63,992 nt of DNA from NCBI RefSeq assembly GCF_000264375.1, contig NZ_AJXW01000070.1, positions 1-63,992 on the forward strand. The letters are read 5' to 3'. Under the pieces are notes generated by a model that saw nothing but the letters and a program-made list of their open reading frames with translations, searched no databases and was not told where the DNA came from. Made by a program: the position numbers and the translations under genes. This DNA comes from Rhodanobacter thiooxydans LCS2 (GTDB taxonomy: Bacteria; Pseudomonadota; Gammaproteobacteria; Xanthomonadales; Rhodanobacteraceae). This document shows, piece after piece, positions 20,246-29,112 of the stretch. How positions within the stretch are numbered: position 1 is the stretch's first letter; each line of letters begins with the position of its first letter.

Positions 20246-21628
20246 ATGGCTGATATCAAGACGTTCTACCTCCCCGACCTCGGCGAAGGCCTGCCCGATG
20301 CGACCGTGGTCGAGTGGCACGTGAAGGTGGGCGACAACATCAAGCTCGATGCCCCACTGTGTTCGATGGAAACCGCCAAGGCGGTGGTCGACGTGCCCTC
20401 GCCGTACACCGGCAAGGTCATCAAGCTGTACGGCGCGCCCGGCGACATCATCGAGACCGGCGCCGCGCTGGCCGATTTCGAGCCCGATCCGAACGCGAAG
20501 CAGCGCGCCGAGGCCGAAGCCACCGGCCACCACCACGGCCCGAAGAAAAGTGTCGGCAGCCCCGCACCGGAGGATGGCCAGAAGGTGGTCGCCTCCGACG
20601 AGGGTGGTGAAGTCGAGACCGGCGGCAAGGACCGCGAGGACGAAGGCACCGTGGTCGGCGCCATGGTCAGCGGCAATACCGTGCACGTCGAGCAGGCCGC
20701 CAGCATCGGCGGCGTGAAGGCGGTACCGGCGGTGCGCGCGCTGGCGAAGAAGCTCAAGGTCGACCTGGCTCGCGTGCGCCCCAGTGGCGCCGACGGCGTG
20801 GTGACGATGAAGGACGTGAAGGACGCCGCCGCGAACGGCTCCGCGGCACTCGGCGCCGCCCCGGCGCGCGCTGTGCCCGCGTCCGCCGGTCGCCACCTGG
20901 CGCCCGAGCTGCCGCAGCCAGAGCCGCAGCGCGGCCCGGTCTCGCTCGCCGGCAAGCCGGTGCGCACCGCGTCGCCAGGCGTCAGCGCCAGCGGCCAGCC
21001 GGAACAGTTGAAGGGCGTGCGCCGCAATATGGCCCGCGTGATGGCCGACGCCCACGCTCAGGTGGTGCCGACCACGCTGGTGGACGACGCCGACCTGCAC
21101 GCCTGGATCGGCAAGCAGGACATCACCGCGCGGCTGATCCGCGCCATCGTGTTCGCCTGCAAGACGGTGCCGGCGCTGAACGCCTGGTTCGACGGCAAGA
21201 ACCTCACCCGCACGCTGCACCCGCAGGTGGACATTGGCATCGCGGTGGACACCGACGACGGCCTGTTCGTGCCGGCGCTGCGCAACGCCGACGTGCTCGA
21301 CGCTGCCGGTATCCGCGCCGCGATCAAGCGTCTGCGCACGCAGGTGGAGGACCGCACGATTCCCGCCTCGGAACTGTCCGGCTACACCATCAGCCTCAGC
21401 AATTTCGGCATGTTCGCCGGCCGCTACGCGACGCCGGTGGTGGTGCCGCCGACCGTCGCCATCGTCGGCGCCGGCAAGCTCAGCCACGACGTGGTGGCGG
21501 TGATGGGCGGCATCGAAGTGCACCGGCGCATGCCGATCAGCCTGACCTTCGACCACCGCGCCGCCACCGGCGGTGAAGCCGCCCGCTTCCTGAAGGCGCT
21601 GCTGGACGATCTGTCGCTGCCGAACTGA
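20246..21628 (+). CDS. 2-oxoacid dehydrogenase E2 component (dihydrolipoamide acyltransferase)
   Basis: A 460-residue E2 protein: one lipoyl domain at residues 1-80 with the lipoylated Lys in METAKAVVDVP, a Gly/Glu/Asp-rich linker, a peripheral subunit-binding domain around residues 160-195 (VPAVRALAKKLKVDLARVRPSG), an Ala/Pro-rich linker, and a C-terminal catalytic domain. The usual HRxxDG active-site motif reads HRAATGG: the catalytic His is present and the Asp is replaced by Thr. The ATG at 20246 is the natural start before the lipoyl domain. It ends 22 bases before a strong terminator. Together with pdhA and pdhB it makes an E1-E2 pair; the E3 subunit must come from elsewhere. Confidence 0.92.
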   Translation: MADIKTFYLPDLGEGLPDATVVEWHVKVGDNIKLDAPLCSMETAKAVVDVPSPYTGKVIKLYGAPGDIIETGAALADFEPDPNAKQRAEAEATGHHHGPKKSVGSPAPEDGQKVVASDEGGEVETGGKDREDEGTVVGAMVSGNTVHVEQAASIGGVKAVPAVRALAKKLKVDLARVRPSGADGVVTMKDVKDAAANGSAALGAAPARAVPASAGRHLAPELPQPEPQRGPVSLAGKPVRTASPGVSASGQPEQLKGVRRNMARVMADAHAQVVPTTLVDDADLHAWIGKQDITARLIRAIVFACKTVPALNAWFDGKNLTRTLHPQVDIGIAVDTDDGLFVPALRNADVLDAAGIRAAIKRLRTQVEDRTIPASELSGYTISLSNFGMFAGRYATPVVVPPTVAIVGAGKLSHDVVAVMGGIEVHRRMPISLTFDHRAATGGEAARFLKALLDDLSLPN

Positions 21629-21649
21629 TCATCCACGATCCTGCGTTGA

Positions 21650-21682
21650 GCGAACGGGCGCCCATGCGCCCGTTCGCTTTTT
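21650..21682 (+). terminator. Rho-independent terminator of the pdh operon
   Basis: A perfect 12-base stem, GCGAACGGGCGC (21650-21661) with GCGCCCGTTCGC (21666-21677), a four-base loop and a run of five T directly after. It lies 22 bases past the E2 stop codon. Confidence 0.95.
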
Positions 21683-21696
21683 CCAGCTTCGTAGGA

Positions 21697-21770
21697 GCCC
21701 GCTGGCGGGCGATGCTTTGAAAGCCGGGATTCGGGATTCGCAAGAGCAAAAGCATCGCCCGCCAGCGGGC
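21697..21770. repeat. Second pair of inverted REP-like palindromes
   Basis: The 22-base arm at 21697-21718 (GCCCGCTGGCGGGCGATGCT plus TT) returns as an exact reverse complement at 21749-21770, with a 30-base centre containing GGGATTCGGGATT. Each arm begins with its own small hairpin (GCCCGCTGGCGGGC). The preceding GTAGGA is typical of REP elements in Xanthomonadales and pseudomonads. It fills the space between the pdh terminator and the stop codon of the convergent gene. Confidence 0.9.
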
Positions 21771-21785
21771 CCCTATCCGACGGGA

Positions 21786-22433
21786 TCAATAGTCACGCAC
21801 ATCCAGCAGCAGGAAACGGCGCGCGACGTAATCGCCGTCGTGCGGCCACGGCACGGCGGTCAGCGCCAGCGTCCCGGCCGTCCACGGTTCGTTGTCGAGC
21901 AGCGCTTCGCAGCGTGAATCGCCGTCCGCGGCATGGCGGTACACCAGCCGCAGCCAGTGCAACTCGGGCGTCAACGCCTCGCGCTTCAAGGCGGCCTCGA
22001 CCGACGCCAGCGCCTCGGCCGGCATGCGCGCCGCCTCCGCGCCGCGTGCGCTGCTCGGGCCGATGAACACGTCCCAGGTGCGCACGCCGATCTCCCACGC
22101 GGCGATCCGCATGCGGCGTTCGTCGGTGACGTACCAGCACGCCGCCAGCAGCACGTGGAATACGTCGCGCTCGAACGTGCGCAACGCATCACGGCAACCG
22201 GCGTCGCCGCCATCGCCGGCGAAGCTCTCCTCGATGTAGCGCTCCTCGCTCAGCACCACGTCGACGTCGAGCCGGCCAGGCTCGCCGGCCGCGCCCTCGT
22301 GCCAGGCGGCGCGGATCGCGGGGAAATCGCCATCGGTGATCAGCCAGCCATCCTCATCCGCTTCCAGTTCGACGTCGTGGCGCTCGAACAACCGCAACAG
22401 GTATTTCTGCAACGCCGCGCTGTCCATCGTCAT
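21786..22433 (-). CDS. DUF6348-like hypothetical protein
   Basis: A 215-residue acidic, soluble protein without signal peptide or membrane helix. The pattern LLRLFERHDVELEADEDGWLITDGDFPAIRAAW at the start, the ESFAG motif near residue 73 and the FHVLLAACWYV stretch resemble proteins I associate with DUF6348; this is recalled, not searched. Function unknown. Its ATG at 22433 overlaps the stop of the upstream metallopeptidase gene by four bases (ATGA), which fixes the start and shows co-transcription and probable translational coupling. Confidence 0.7.
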   Translation of the reverse strand: MTMDSAALQKYLLRLFERHDVELEADEDGWLITDGDFPAIRAAWHEGAAGEPGRLDVDVVLSEERYIEESFAGDGGDAGCRDALRTFERDVFHVLLAACWYVTDERRMRIAAWEIGVRTWDVFIGPSSARGAEAARMPAEALASVEAALKREALTPELHWLRLVYRHAADGDSRCEALLDNEPWTAGTLALTAVPWPHDGDYVARRFLLLDVRDY

Positions 22434-22948
22434 TCCCGCTGGTTCACGTTGATCGTCGGCGGCAATTCGCGCCAGGTCAGGTAGACGCGCAGGTCGAACT
22501 CCAGCTGGTGGTAGTCCGGCAACATGTGCGTGCACAGCTGGTAGAACGCCTTGTTGTGGTCCATCTCTTTCAGGTGCGCCAGTTCGTGCACCACGATCAT
22601 CTGCAGGAACTCCGGCGCGGCGGCCTTGAACAGGCTGGCCACGCGGATCTCCTTTTTTGCCTTGAGCCGGCCGCCCTGCACGCGCGAAACCGCGGTGTGC
22701 AGGCCCAGCGCGTTGCGCAGCACGTCGAGCCTGGCGTCGTACAGCACCTTGTCGATGCCTGGCGCATTCCTCAGGTGCTGCTGCTTCAACGCGGCCACGT
22801 ATGCGTACAGCGCCTTGTCGCTCTGCACGTCATGGCGCGCCGGATAACGCCTGGCCAGGTGCTCGCCCAGGCGCTCCTGCGCGATCAGCGCGCGCACCTT
22901 GTCCTGCAGCGTGGCGGGGTAAGCCTGGAGATACTTGAGCGGAACCAT
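22430..22948 (-). CDS. YgjP-like (M48-type) metallopeptidase domain protein
   Basis: A 172-residue protein with a zinc-binding HELAH motif in QMIVVHELAHLKEMDHNKAFYQL, a third His in MDHN and the following FYQLC as in the YgjP/DUF45 family. These small proteins resemble the protease domain of SprT/Wss1-type enzymes; their substrates are mostly unknown. The N-terminal half is rich in basic residues and helices. The start at 22948 is the only ATG giving a family-like beginning (MVPLKYLQAYP). It is divergent from a VOC protein with 58 bases between, and translationally coupled to the DUF6348-like gene. Confidence 0.82.
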   Translation of the reverse strand: MVPLKYLQAYPATLQDKVRALIAQERLGEHLARRYPARHDVQSDKALYAYVAALKQQHLRNAPGIDKVLYDARLDVLRNALGLHTAVSRVQGGRLKAKKEIRVASLFKAAAPEFLQMIVVHELAHLKEMDHNKAFYQLCTHMLPDYHQLEFDLRVYLTWRELPPTINVNQRE

Positions 22949-23006
22949 GCGGCTATTCTCGCACTGCGTCGCCGCAGGCGTGGCGTCATCCGACGGAGAC
23001 ACTCCC

Positions 23007-23390
23007 ATGCACCACAGCCGACTCAGCACCATCGTCATCGACTGCCAGGTCGACGAGCTCGCACCGGCCGCCGATTTCTGGAGCCAGGCGCTGGGCAAGC
23101 CGATCGCCAGCGTCGACCAGGACGGCGACGGCAGGTACGCGGAGCTGCAGACCGCCGCGGACGAACCGATCATCCTGCTGCAGAAGGTGGACCACACCAG
23201 CCGCGTGCACCTGGACATCGAGACCGACGACCTCGACGCCGAGGTGGCACGGCTGGAGCAGCTCGGGGCACGCCGCATCGCGTTCGTGCGCGAGCGCTGG
23301 TGGGTGCTGGAGGCGCCCAGCGGGCATCGTTTCTGCGTGGTGCAACCGCAGCGCAAGGCCTTCGGGCCACACCTCAACCGCTGGGATTGA
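23007..23390 (+). CDS. VOC/glyoxalase fold protein
   Basis: A 127-residue single-module VOC protein, related to glyoxalase and bleomycin-resistance proteins. Two beta-alpha-beta-beta-beta units can be traced: residues 6-60 (LSTIVIDCQVDELAPAADFW to PIILLQKV) and 64-118 (VHLDIETDDLDAEVARLEQLGA to GHRFCVVQ). Possible metal-binding His residues are few (HLDIE), so it may bind a ligand rather than act as an enzyme. The ATG at 23007 follows a GGAGAC ribosome site; a longer frame to 22935 lacks one. The substrate is unknown. Confidence 0.8.
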   Translation: MHHSRLSTIVIDCQVDELAPAADFWSQALGKPIASVDQDGDGRYAELQTAADEPIILLQKVDHTSRVHLDIETDDLDAEVARLEQLGARRIAFVRERWWVLEAPSGHRFCVVQPQRKAFGPHLNRWD

Positions 23391-23447
23391 CGCCTTGCCG
23401 CCGCGTGCGCGTGGCCCTCAAGATTCGCGGATAAAATCCACCGCTCC

Positions 23448-24680
23448 TCAGCCCAGCCACCAGCCCAGCCAAGTGGCTGCCAGCACCAGCGCCAGGCCCA
23501 GCAACACCGGTCGCGCGAAGTTGCGGCCGCCGTTCGCGCGGGCTATCACCGCCTTGGACACGCTGTTGCTGCTCAGCGCGATCAGGATCGGCAGCGCCGT
23601 GGCTGCTGGCTCGATCCTGCCCGTGGCGGCCAGCGCCGCCACGGATACCGCCGCCGCATGGGTGTCGGCGAAGCCGGCGACAGCCGTGGCGATAGCCAGC
23701 CCCCCGTCACCAAGCCAGGCGCGCATAGCGGCGGACACCACCAGTACCACGGCGATCATCAAGCCCAATCCGAGCGACGCCTTGACACTGAACACCACGC
23801 TGCCCTGCACCGGGTCCGGCGTGCTCAGGCGCAGGCCCCTCCATGTCCACAACGCACCGTAGAGCGCCGCAGTCACGCCGCCGCAGGCCAGCGGCACGGC
23901 GAGCACGCGCAGCGTCGCCAGGTCCGTGGCCGCGAGTACCGCCGCCATCTGCACGAAGGTGGCCACGGTCGACAGCACCGCCGCCGCGATCGCCGAGCGC
24001 CGCCGCGCCGGCTGGTCGCGCGCCTGCACCCCCATCACGCCGATGGTGGCCACGCTGGACACGAAGCCGGAGAGCAAGCCGGCCAGCGGCAGGCCGACGC
24101 GGCTGCCCACCAGCCGCAGCAGCGCATGGGCGGCGGCACCGATCGACATGATCAGGATCACGATCAGCCACAACGCACGCGGGTTGATCGCGTCGAACGG
24201 TCCGAGCGGGCGATCCGGCAGCAGCGGAAGCACCAGCAGCGTGGCGGCTGCCAGCATCAGCAGGTTGTTGAGCTCCTCCGCGGTCAGCACGCCGCGTACG
24301 AAGTGATGCATGGGCTCGCGCGCCGCCAGCAGGATGGTCAGCGCCACCGCCAGCCCGGCCGCCAGCGGCGGCTGATGGATGGCCATGGCGCCCAGCAGCA
24401 GGCAGAGCAGCAGGCTGACCTCGGTGGTCAGGCCGCGGTCGCCGCCGGCATCGCGCGCATAGGCAATCGCCAGCAGCCCCGCCACCGCCGCCAACGCCAG
24501 CAGCAGCGTCGCGGTACCGAAGCTCGCGCCGACCGCGCCCAGCAGCGCCACCACGGCGAAGGTGCGGATACCGGCGACCGCATCGCCATCGCCGCTCTTG
24601 CGCCGTTCGCGCTCGGCGCCGATCAACAGGCCGATACCCAACGCTACCGCAAAACCGGTCCAGGAAAAGTCGACACCCAT
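23448..24680 (-). CDS. MgtC/SapB-DUF4010 family membrane protein
   Basis: A 410-residue integral membrane protein with about 12 helices. The N-terminal part has the MgtC signature (ALGIGLLIGAERERRKSGDG, IRTFAVVALLGAVGA) and the C-terminal part matches the DUF4010 domain (VVFSVKASLGLGLMIAVVLV, GFADTHAAAVS). This MgtC-DUF4010 fusion is common in Proteobacteria and its transport role is unproven. The gene is monocistronic in appearance: it converges with the VOC gene and is 172 bases from the next gene on the same strand. Confidence 0.88.
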   Translation of the reverse strand: MGVDFSWTGFAVALGIGLLIGAERERRKSGDGDAVAGIRTFAVVALLGAVGASFGTATLLLALAAVAGLLAIAYARDAGGDRGLTTEVSLLLCLLLGAMAIHQPPLAAGLAVALTILLAAREPMHHFVRGVLTAEELNNLLMLAAATLLVLPLLPDRPLGPFDAINPRALWLIVILIMSIGAAAHALLRLVGSRVGLPLAGLLSGFVSSVATIGVMGVQARDQPARRRSAIAAAVLSTVATFVQMAAVLAATDLATLRVLAVPLACGGVTAALYGALWTWRGLRLSTPDPVQGSVVFSVKASLGLGLMIAVVLVVSAAMRAWLGDGGLAIATAVAGFADTHAAAVSVAALAATGRIEPAATALPILIALSSNSVSKAVIARANGGRNFARPVLLGLALVLAATWLGWWLG

Positions 24681-24852
24681 GAAGCCATACCCGTGACGAG
24701 CCGCGGCCGCATTCCGGCCTCGACACGATCATGCCGGAGCACCCGCGGAAAGTCGCGCGGGCGCGACAACATGTGCAAGCGCGCCGGCCATCCCGTCGAG
24801 AGGCGCGACGGCTTGCGCGGTGACGCCGGCGGCGGCCTGCCGCCGGAACCGG

Positions 24853-27081
24853 CTAGATGTCGAATCGGTAGCTCAGTTTCACCAGCCACTGCTCGTCGTC
24901 GCGCAGCGCGAGGCTGCGGCCGAACAGGTCGCCGGCGTCGCGCGTCTGTTCGTCCATGGCGTAGCCGCCGCGGCCGTAGACCACGTACAGGTACGACAGC
25001 GGCGCCAGCTCGTAGCGGTAACGGATCTGCAGGCCGAGGTTGCGCACGGCGAAGTCGTCGACCTGATCGTTGCTGGCGGCGGCGCGGCCGTTGGCCTGCA
25101 CCCGGTAGCCGCCGCGCACCTGCGCGGCCAGCCCGAGCGCCTGCAGCCGCACGCGCAGTTCCTGGCGGCTGTCGATGCTCCAGTCGAAGCCGGCGTCCAG
25201 CTGCAGCGTGTGTTCGTCGTAGCGGCCGACGAGGTTGTCGTGCTGCCACACCAGCCAGTCCGGCGCGTGCTCGTAGTACGGACCGGCGTAGACGCTGAAA
25301 GCGTCGTTGACGAAATAGGTCGGGATGAACTTGACGTTGTAGCCGAGCTGCCGGTTGCCGCCGAGCCCGCCGCTGAGGACTTCGGCGTCCAGCTTGAAGG
25401 CCCAGTCGCCGTGGCGCGGGCTGATGCGCTCGTAGGCCAGGTCCAGCGACGGCGGCAGGAACAGCGCGCCGTTGCCGCGCGTGAGCAGGTCGTCCCAGCC
25501 GGCGCTGTTGATGTTGAGCTGCACCACCTCGGTGGCGCCGTTGCGCAGGTTGCTGTTGCGGCGCAGGCGCAGCTGGCGGCGCAGACGCAGGCCATGGTCG
25601 TTGTCGAGCGCGTCGATGCGGAAGCGCCACTCGTGCGAGCTGTAAGCGGAGTCGGCGGGCAGCGCGGTGTTCCGCTTGCGCACTTCCCAGTGGCCGTAGT
25701 TGAAGTTGTTGCGCTCCAGGTAGCCGAAGTCGTTGACCTGCAGCTGGTCGCCGAAGTGCATGCCCAGCCACTGCTGGCGCCAGCCATCGCCCATCTCCAG
25801 GTCGGCGATCAGCGTGCCGCCGGTATCGCGCGTGTGCGTGCCCGACTGCAGGATGTCGCTGCCGATCACGTTGGTGGCGATGGTCAGCTGCGGCGTCGGC
25901 CGCCAGTGGTGGTCCACGCCGAGCACGCTGGCCTCGCGGTCCAGGAACGGTCGGTCCACCCGGGTCAGCAGCATGCCCACGCTCTGCTCGCCGAAGTCGT
26001 GGGTCACCCGCGCGGCGCCGAAGAAGCGCCCTGCCTCGCCGCCCTCGTCGGCGGCCAGCACGCCGTAGCTGGTGGTGCCGAAGCTGCCGTTGAGCTTCAC
26101 CGCCGCGTCGATGCCGGCCGCGCCGCGGCCATCGTCCGACGGGCCGCCGACACGCCGCGTGTAGACCAGCTGGCTGTAATCGTCGAGCAGGCTGAAGTCG
26201 AAGATGCCCTGGTTCTCGGTGAAGAACGGTCGCTTGTCGCGCACGTAGGTCTCGGTGGCGCTGAAGTTGACCACCAGGTCGTCGCTCTCGACCTGGCCGA
26301 AGTCCGGGTTCAGCGCGGCGGTCAGCTGGAACTGGCCGTTCGGCTTCCACAGCAGGTCGGCGCCTTGCTGGAAGTGGCTGCGGCCGCGCACGTTGTCGTA
26401 CAGGCCGGACATGTACGGCGTCACCGCCAGCAGCGACTGGCCGTACTGTGGCACTTCGACCCGGCTGAACTCGGACAGGAAGCGCGGCAGCGTGAAGCTG
26501 GCCGCCGGCCACGCATCGCGCTCGCCGCTCGAGCCGGTCACGCGGTCGAGATAGACGCCGAGGGTGCGTTTGCCATCGCGCGCCGTGTGCATCGGCGCGA
26601 TGTACCACGGGATCAGGATCTCCACCGTCCAGCCTTCGGCATCCTCGCTCACCGCGTGGCGCCAGTTGCCGTCCCAGTCCTTGTTGAACTGGTTCTCGTT
26701 GGTGAGCACGGCATCGTTGACGCCGCCGGTCGAGCTGACCACGAAGTCGTAGCCGGTGCGCCCGTCGCCGTTGAAATCGACCATCACGTTGACGCGGTCG
26801 ACCTGGTCCTCGAAGTCGCGCTGCACGCGCTGATGGGTGCGCGGCACGCCGGGCGGCTGCACGCAGCGGAACGCCACCGCCAGGCCCTGCGGCGTGGCCA
26901 GGATCCAGGCTTCGGTCGGCAGCGAGCCCGGCTTGCGGGTGAGCGGCTGGGTCTGGCGGAAGTCGCTGACGTGTTGCGCGCCCTTCCACTCATCGGCGCC
27001 AAGGTGGCCGTCGATCTCGACGGCCACCACCGGTGCCGACAGCGCGGCCATGGTAACGAACAGCAGGCATGCCAGGCGCAT
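24853..27081 (-). CDS. DUF5916 outer-membrane beta-barrel protein with CBM9-like N-domain
   Basis: A 742-residue exported protein. Residues 1-22 are a signal peptide (MRLACLLFVTMAALSAPVVA). Residues about 22-200 form a carbohydrate-binding-family-9-like beta sandwich (EIDGHLGADEWKGAQ, PTEAWILATPQGLAVAFRC), as found at the start of DUF5916 proteins. The rest is alternating aromatic/hydrophobic beta strands ending in LVKLSYRFDI with a C-terminal aromatic-rich strand, so it is probably an outer-membrane barrel. The ATG at 27081 is chosen since it opens the signal peptide; the upstream frame is not protein-like. The ligand and function are unknown; it has no obvious operon partner. Confidence 0.85.
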   Translation of the reverse strand: MRLACLLFVTMAALSAPVVAVEIDGHLGADEWKGAQHVSDFRQTQPLTRKPGSLPTEAWILATPQGLAVAFRCVQPPGVPRTHQRVQRDFEDQVDRVNVMVDFNGDGRTGYDFVVSSTGGVNDAVLTNENQFNKDWDGNWRHAVSEDAEGWTVEILIPWYIAPMHTARDGKRTLGVYLDRVTGSSGERDAWPAASFTLPRFLSEFSRVEVPQYGQSLLAVTPYMSGLYDNVRGRSHFQQGADLLWKPNGQFQLTAALNPDFGQVESDDLVVNFSATETYVRDKRPFFTENQGIFDFSLLDDYSQLVYTRRVGGPSDDGRGAAGIDAAVKLNGSFGTTSYGVLAADEGGEAGRFFGAARVTHDFGEQSVGMLLTRVDRPFLDREASVLGVDHHWRPTPQLTIATNVIGSDILQSGTHTRDTGGTLIADLEMGDGWRQQWLGMHFGDQLQVNDFGYLERNNFNYGHWEVRKRNTALPADSAYSSHEWRFRIDALDNDHGLRLRRQLRLRRNSNLRNGATEVVQLNINSAGWDDLLTRGNGALFLPPSLDLAYERISPRHGDWAFKLDAEVLSGGLGGNRQLGYNVKFIPTYFVNDAFSVYAGPYYEHAPDWLVWQHDNLVGRYDEHTLQLDAGFDWSIDSRQELRVRLQALGLAAQVRGGYRVQANGRAAASNDQVDDFAVRNLGLQIRYRYELAPLSYLYVVYGRGGYAMDEQTRDAGDLFGRSLALRDDEQWLVKLSYRFDI

Positions 27082-27244
27082 GTTGAAAAATTTCCGCGGG
27101 GAGGCGGCGCGGGGTGGCGCCGTGGAGGCGATGGATGGCCACGCCGGGTAACGCACAGCTTGCCGCCTGCGCGCGTCCGCTTCGACCGCCACAAGTCACG
27201 CCATGAGCGGTGACCGGCGCTCCGCCCCGAACATGCAGGCCCGC

Positions 27245-27574
27245 TCAGCTGCGCCGACGGCGTCCCCACAGCACATGGCGCAGCAGCATCGCCAGCACGA
27301 CGACGGCGGCGAATGCGCCGTAGCCGTACAACGCCGGCAGCACCTGCTGCCAGATCGCGCCGCTGGCGCGACCGAAGCCGTCGACCGCGGGCAGCTCGAC
27401 GGTGTCAAAGCCGAGCACCGCGCACTGCACCGCCGCGATCAGCGCCAGCAGCAGCGCGGCGGCATCGAAGATGCGCCGGCCGGACGTGCGCGGCAGGCTC
27501 TTCGGGTACGCCCAGTAGCCCCAGCACAGGATCAGCAGCAGCGGCGCAAGCAGCAGGATGGCGAGGTAACGCAT
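27245..27574 (-). CDS. Small membrane protein next to trpS
   Basis: A 109-residue protein with three predicted membrane helices (about residues 4-24, 35-55 and 86-104) and a basic end (RHVLWGRRRRS). I do not recognise a family. It begins 33 bases after the trpS stop on the same strand and may be co-transcribed with it. Confidence 0.7.
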   Translation of the reverse strand: MRYLAILLLAPLLLILCWGYWAYPKSLPRTSGRRIFDAAALLLALIAAVQCAVLGFDTVELPAVDGFGRASGAIWQQVLPALYGYGAFAAVVVLAMLLRHVLWGRRRRS

Positions 27575-27607
27575 CGGTCGATCACCCGGAAAGTGTGGCG
27601 CCGCGCC

Positions 27608-28972
27608 TCATGCCTGCGCGGCGAGTTGGTCCAGCGCCACGCGCAGCTGCGCCAGCGCTGCGTCGCGCGCCTGCTCGTCGCGGTAGTCGGGCGTGCTGGC
27701 GACCGCCTCGCCGTCCAGCTCCAGGCTCATGCCCTGCGCCTGGAGCTGCAGCACGGCCGCCGCTGCGCCCAGGCTCCTGAGCCGCTTCTGCAGCGCGCCG
27801 GCGGCCTTAGGATCGGCGAACGGCTTCGACAGCAGCAGCTCCTCGCCATCGGCGGAGAACAGCCGGAAGCGGAAGCGGCCGTCGTCATCGCGGAAGCTGG
27901 CGAAGCGCGGAGCCCGCTCCGCCTTCGCCGCGGCCTGGGCGTGCCCGCCATGCACCGGCGCGGTGGTCATCGCGCGCAGGCCCAGCACTTCGCGCAGCGC
28001 GGCCAGCTTCGGCGTGGCGATCGCGCGCGCCTTCTGCGCGCCCTGGTGCAGGGTCGCCTCGATCGCGGCGGGGTCGGCCATCAGCGCCTCGTAGCGCTCG
28101 CGCATCGGCGCCACGTCGGCCTCGATGCGCTCGTACAACGCCTGCTTCGCCTCGCCCCAGCCGATGCCGCCCAGCAGCGCCTGGCGAAACGCTGCGGTCT
28201 CGGCCTCGCCGGCGAACGCGCGGAAGATGGTGAACAGCGCCGAGCTGTCCGGATCCTTCGGCTCGCCGGGCGCGCGCGAGTCGGTGACGATGCGCATGAT
28301 CGCCTCGCGCAGCTGCTTCGTGCCGCCGGCGAACAGCGGAATGGTGTTGTCGTAGCTCTTCGACATCTTGCGGCCGTCGAGCCCCGGCAGGGTGGCCACC
28401 TGTTCCTCGATCAGCGCCTCCGGCAGCACGAAGAACTCGTGCCCGTGCAGATGGTTGAAGCGCTGGCCGAGGTCGCGCGCCATCTCGATGTGCTGGATCT
28501 GGTCGCGCCCCACCGGCACCTGGTTGGCGTCGAATGCCAGGATGTCGGCGGCCATCAGCACCGGGTACATGTACAGCCCGGCGGTGATGCCGGCGTCGGC
28601 GTCCTCGCCCGCCGCGGCGTTCTTGTCCACCGCCGCCTTGTACGCGTGCGCGCGGTTGAGCATGCCCTTCGACGCAATGCAGGTGAGGAACCAGGTCAAC
28701 TCGGGGATTTCCGGGATGTCCGACTGGCGGTAGAACGTGACCCGCTGCGGATCGAGTCCGGCGGCCAGCCACGTCGCGGCGATCTCCAGCCGCGAACGTT
28801 CGATGCGTGCGGCGTCGTCGCTCTTGATCAGCGCGTGGTAGTCGGCAAGAAAGAAGAACGCCTCCACGTCATCGCGCCGGCTGGCCTCGACCGCCGGACG
28901 GATCGCGCCCACGTAGTTGCCCAGGTGCGGGGTGCCGGTGGTGGTGATGCCGGTGAGGACTCGGGTGTTCAT
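27608..28972 (-). CDS. trpS: Tryptophanyl-tRNA synthetase with a YegP-like C-terminal extension
   Basis: Charges tRNA-Trp. The class I motifs are GTPHLGNY (HIGH-type, residues 13-20) and KMSKS (near residue 205), and the tryptophan pocket region (ASKGMLNRAHAYK) is normal. At 454 residues it is about 120 longer than E. coli TrpRS. Residues 354-454 form an extra domain with two degenerate repeats that resemble DUF1508/YegP: FASFRDDDGRFRFRLFSADG with ELLLSKPF, then LELDGEAVASTPDYRDEQAR. The divergent next gene encodes a genuine two-repeat DUF1508 protein. The function of the extension is unknown; tRNA binding or pairing with another repeat protein is possible. Confidence 0.95.
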   Translation of the reverse strand: MNTRVLTGITTTGTPHLGNYVGAIRPAVEASRRDDVEAFFFLADYHALIKSDDAARIERSRLEIAATWLAAGLDPQRVTFYRQSDIPEIPELTWFLTCIASKGMLNRAHAYKAAVDKNAAAGEDADAGITAGLYMYPVLMAADILAFDANQVPVGRDQIQHIEMARDLGQRFNHLHGHEFFVLPEALIEEQVATLPGLDGRKMSKSYDNTIPLFAGGTKQLREAIMRIVTDSRAPGEPKDPDSSALFTIFRAFAGEAETAAFRQALLGGIGWGEAKQALYERIEADVAPMRERYEALMADPAAIEATLHQGAQKARAIATPKLAALREVLGLRAMTTAPVHGGHAQAAAKAERAPRFASFRDDDGRFRFRLFSADGEELLLSKPFADPKAAGALQKRLRSLGAAAAVLQLQAQGMSLELDGEAVASTPDYRDEQARDAALAQLRVALDQLAAQA

Positions 28973-29112
28973 GCTGCGCCGCGCAAGGAAAAGCGCAGTC
29001 TACGACATCCCGCCAAACAGCTCGACCGGCCGGGCTGCGGCCCTTGCCAAAAAAATCACATGCGCCAGTACAGATTCCGTCGACCCCAGCCACGGCAAGG
29101 AGACCGAAGCTC

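Noticed and set aside
24826..24846. GC-rich stem after the DUF5916 gene
   Set aside because: CCGGCGGC / GCCGCCGG pairs perfectly, but there is no T-run and such stems are common in this GC-rich sequence, so it is not called a terminator.
24820..27213. Long plus-strand frame over the DUF5916 gene
   Set aside because: Shadow frame rich in Val, Ala, Gln and His with no domain; the minus strand has a signal peptide and barrel pattern.
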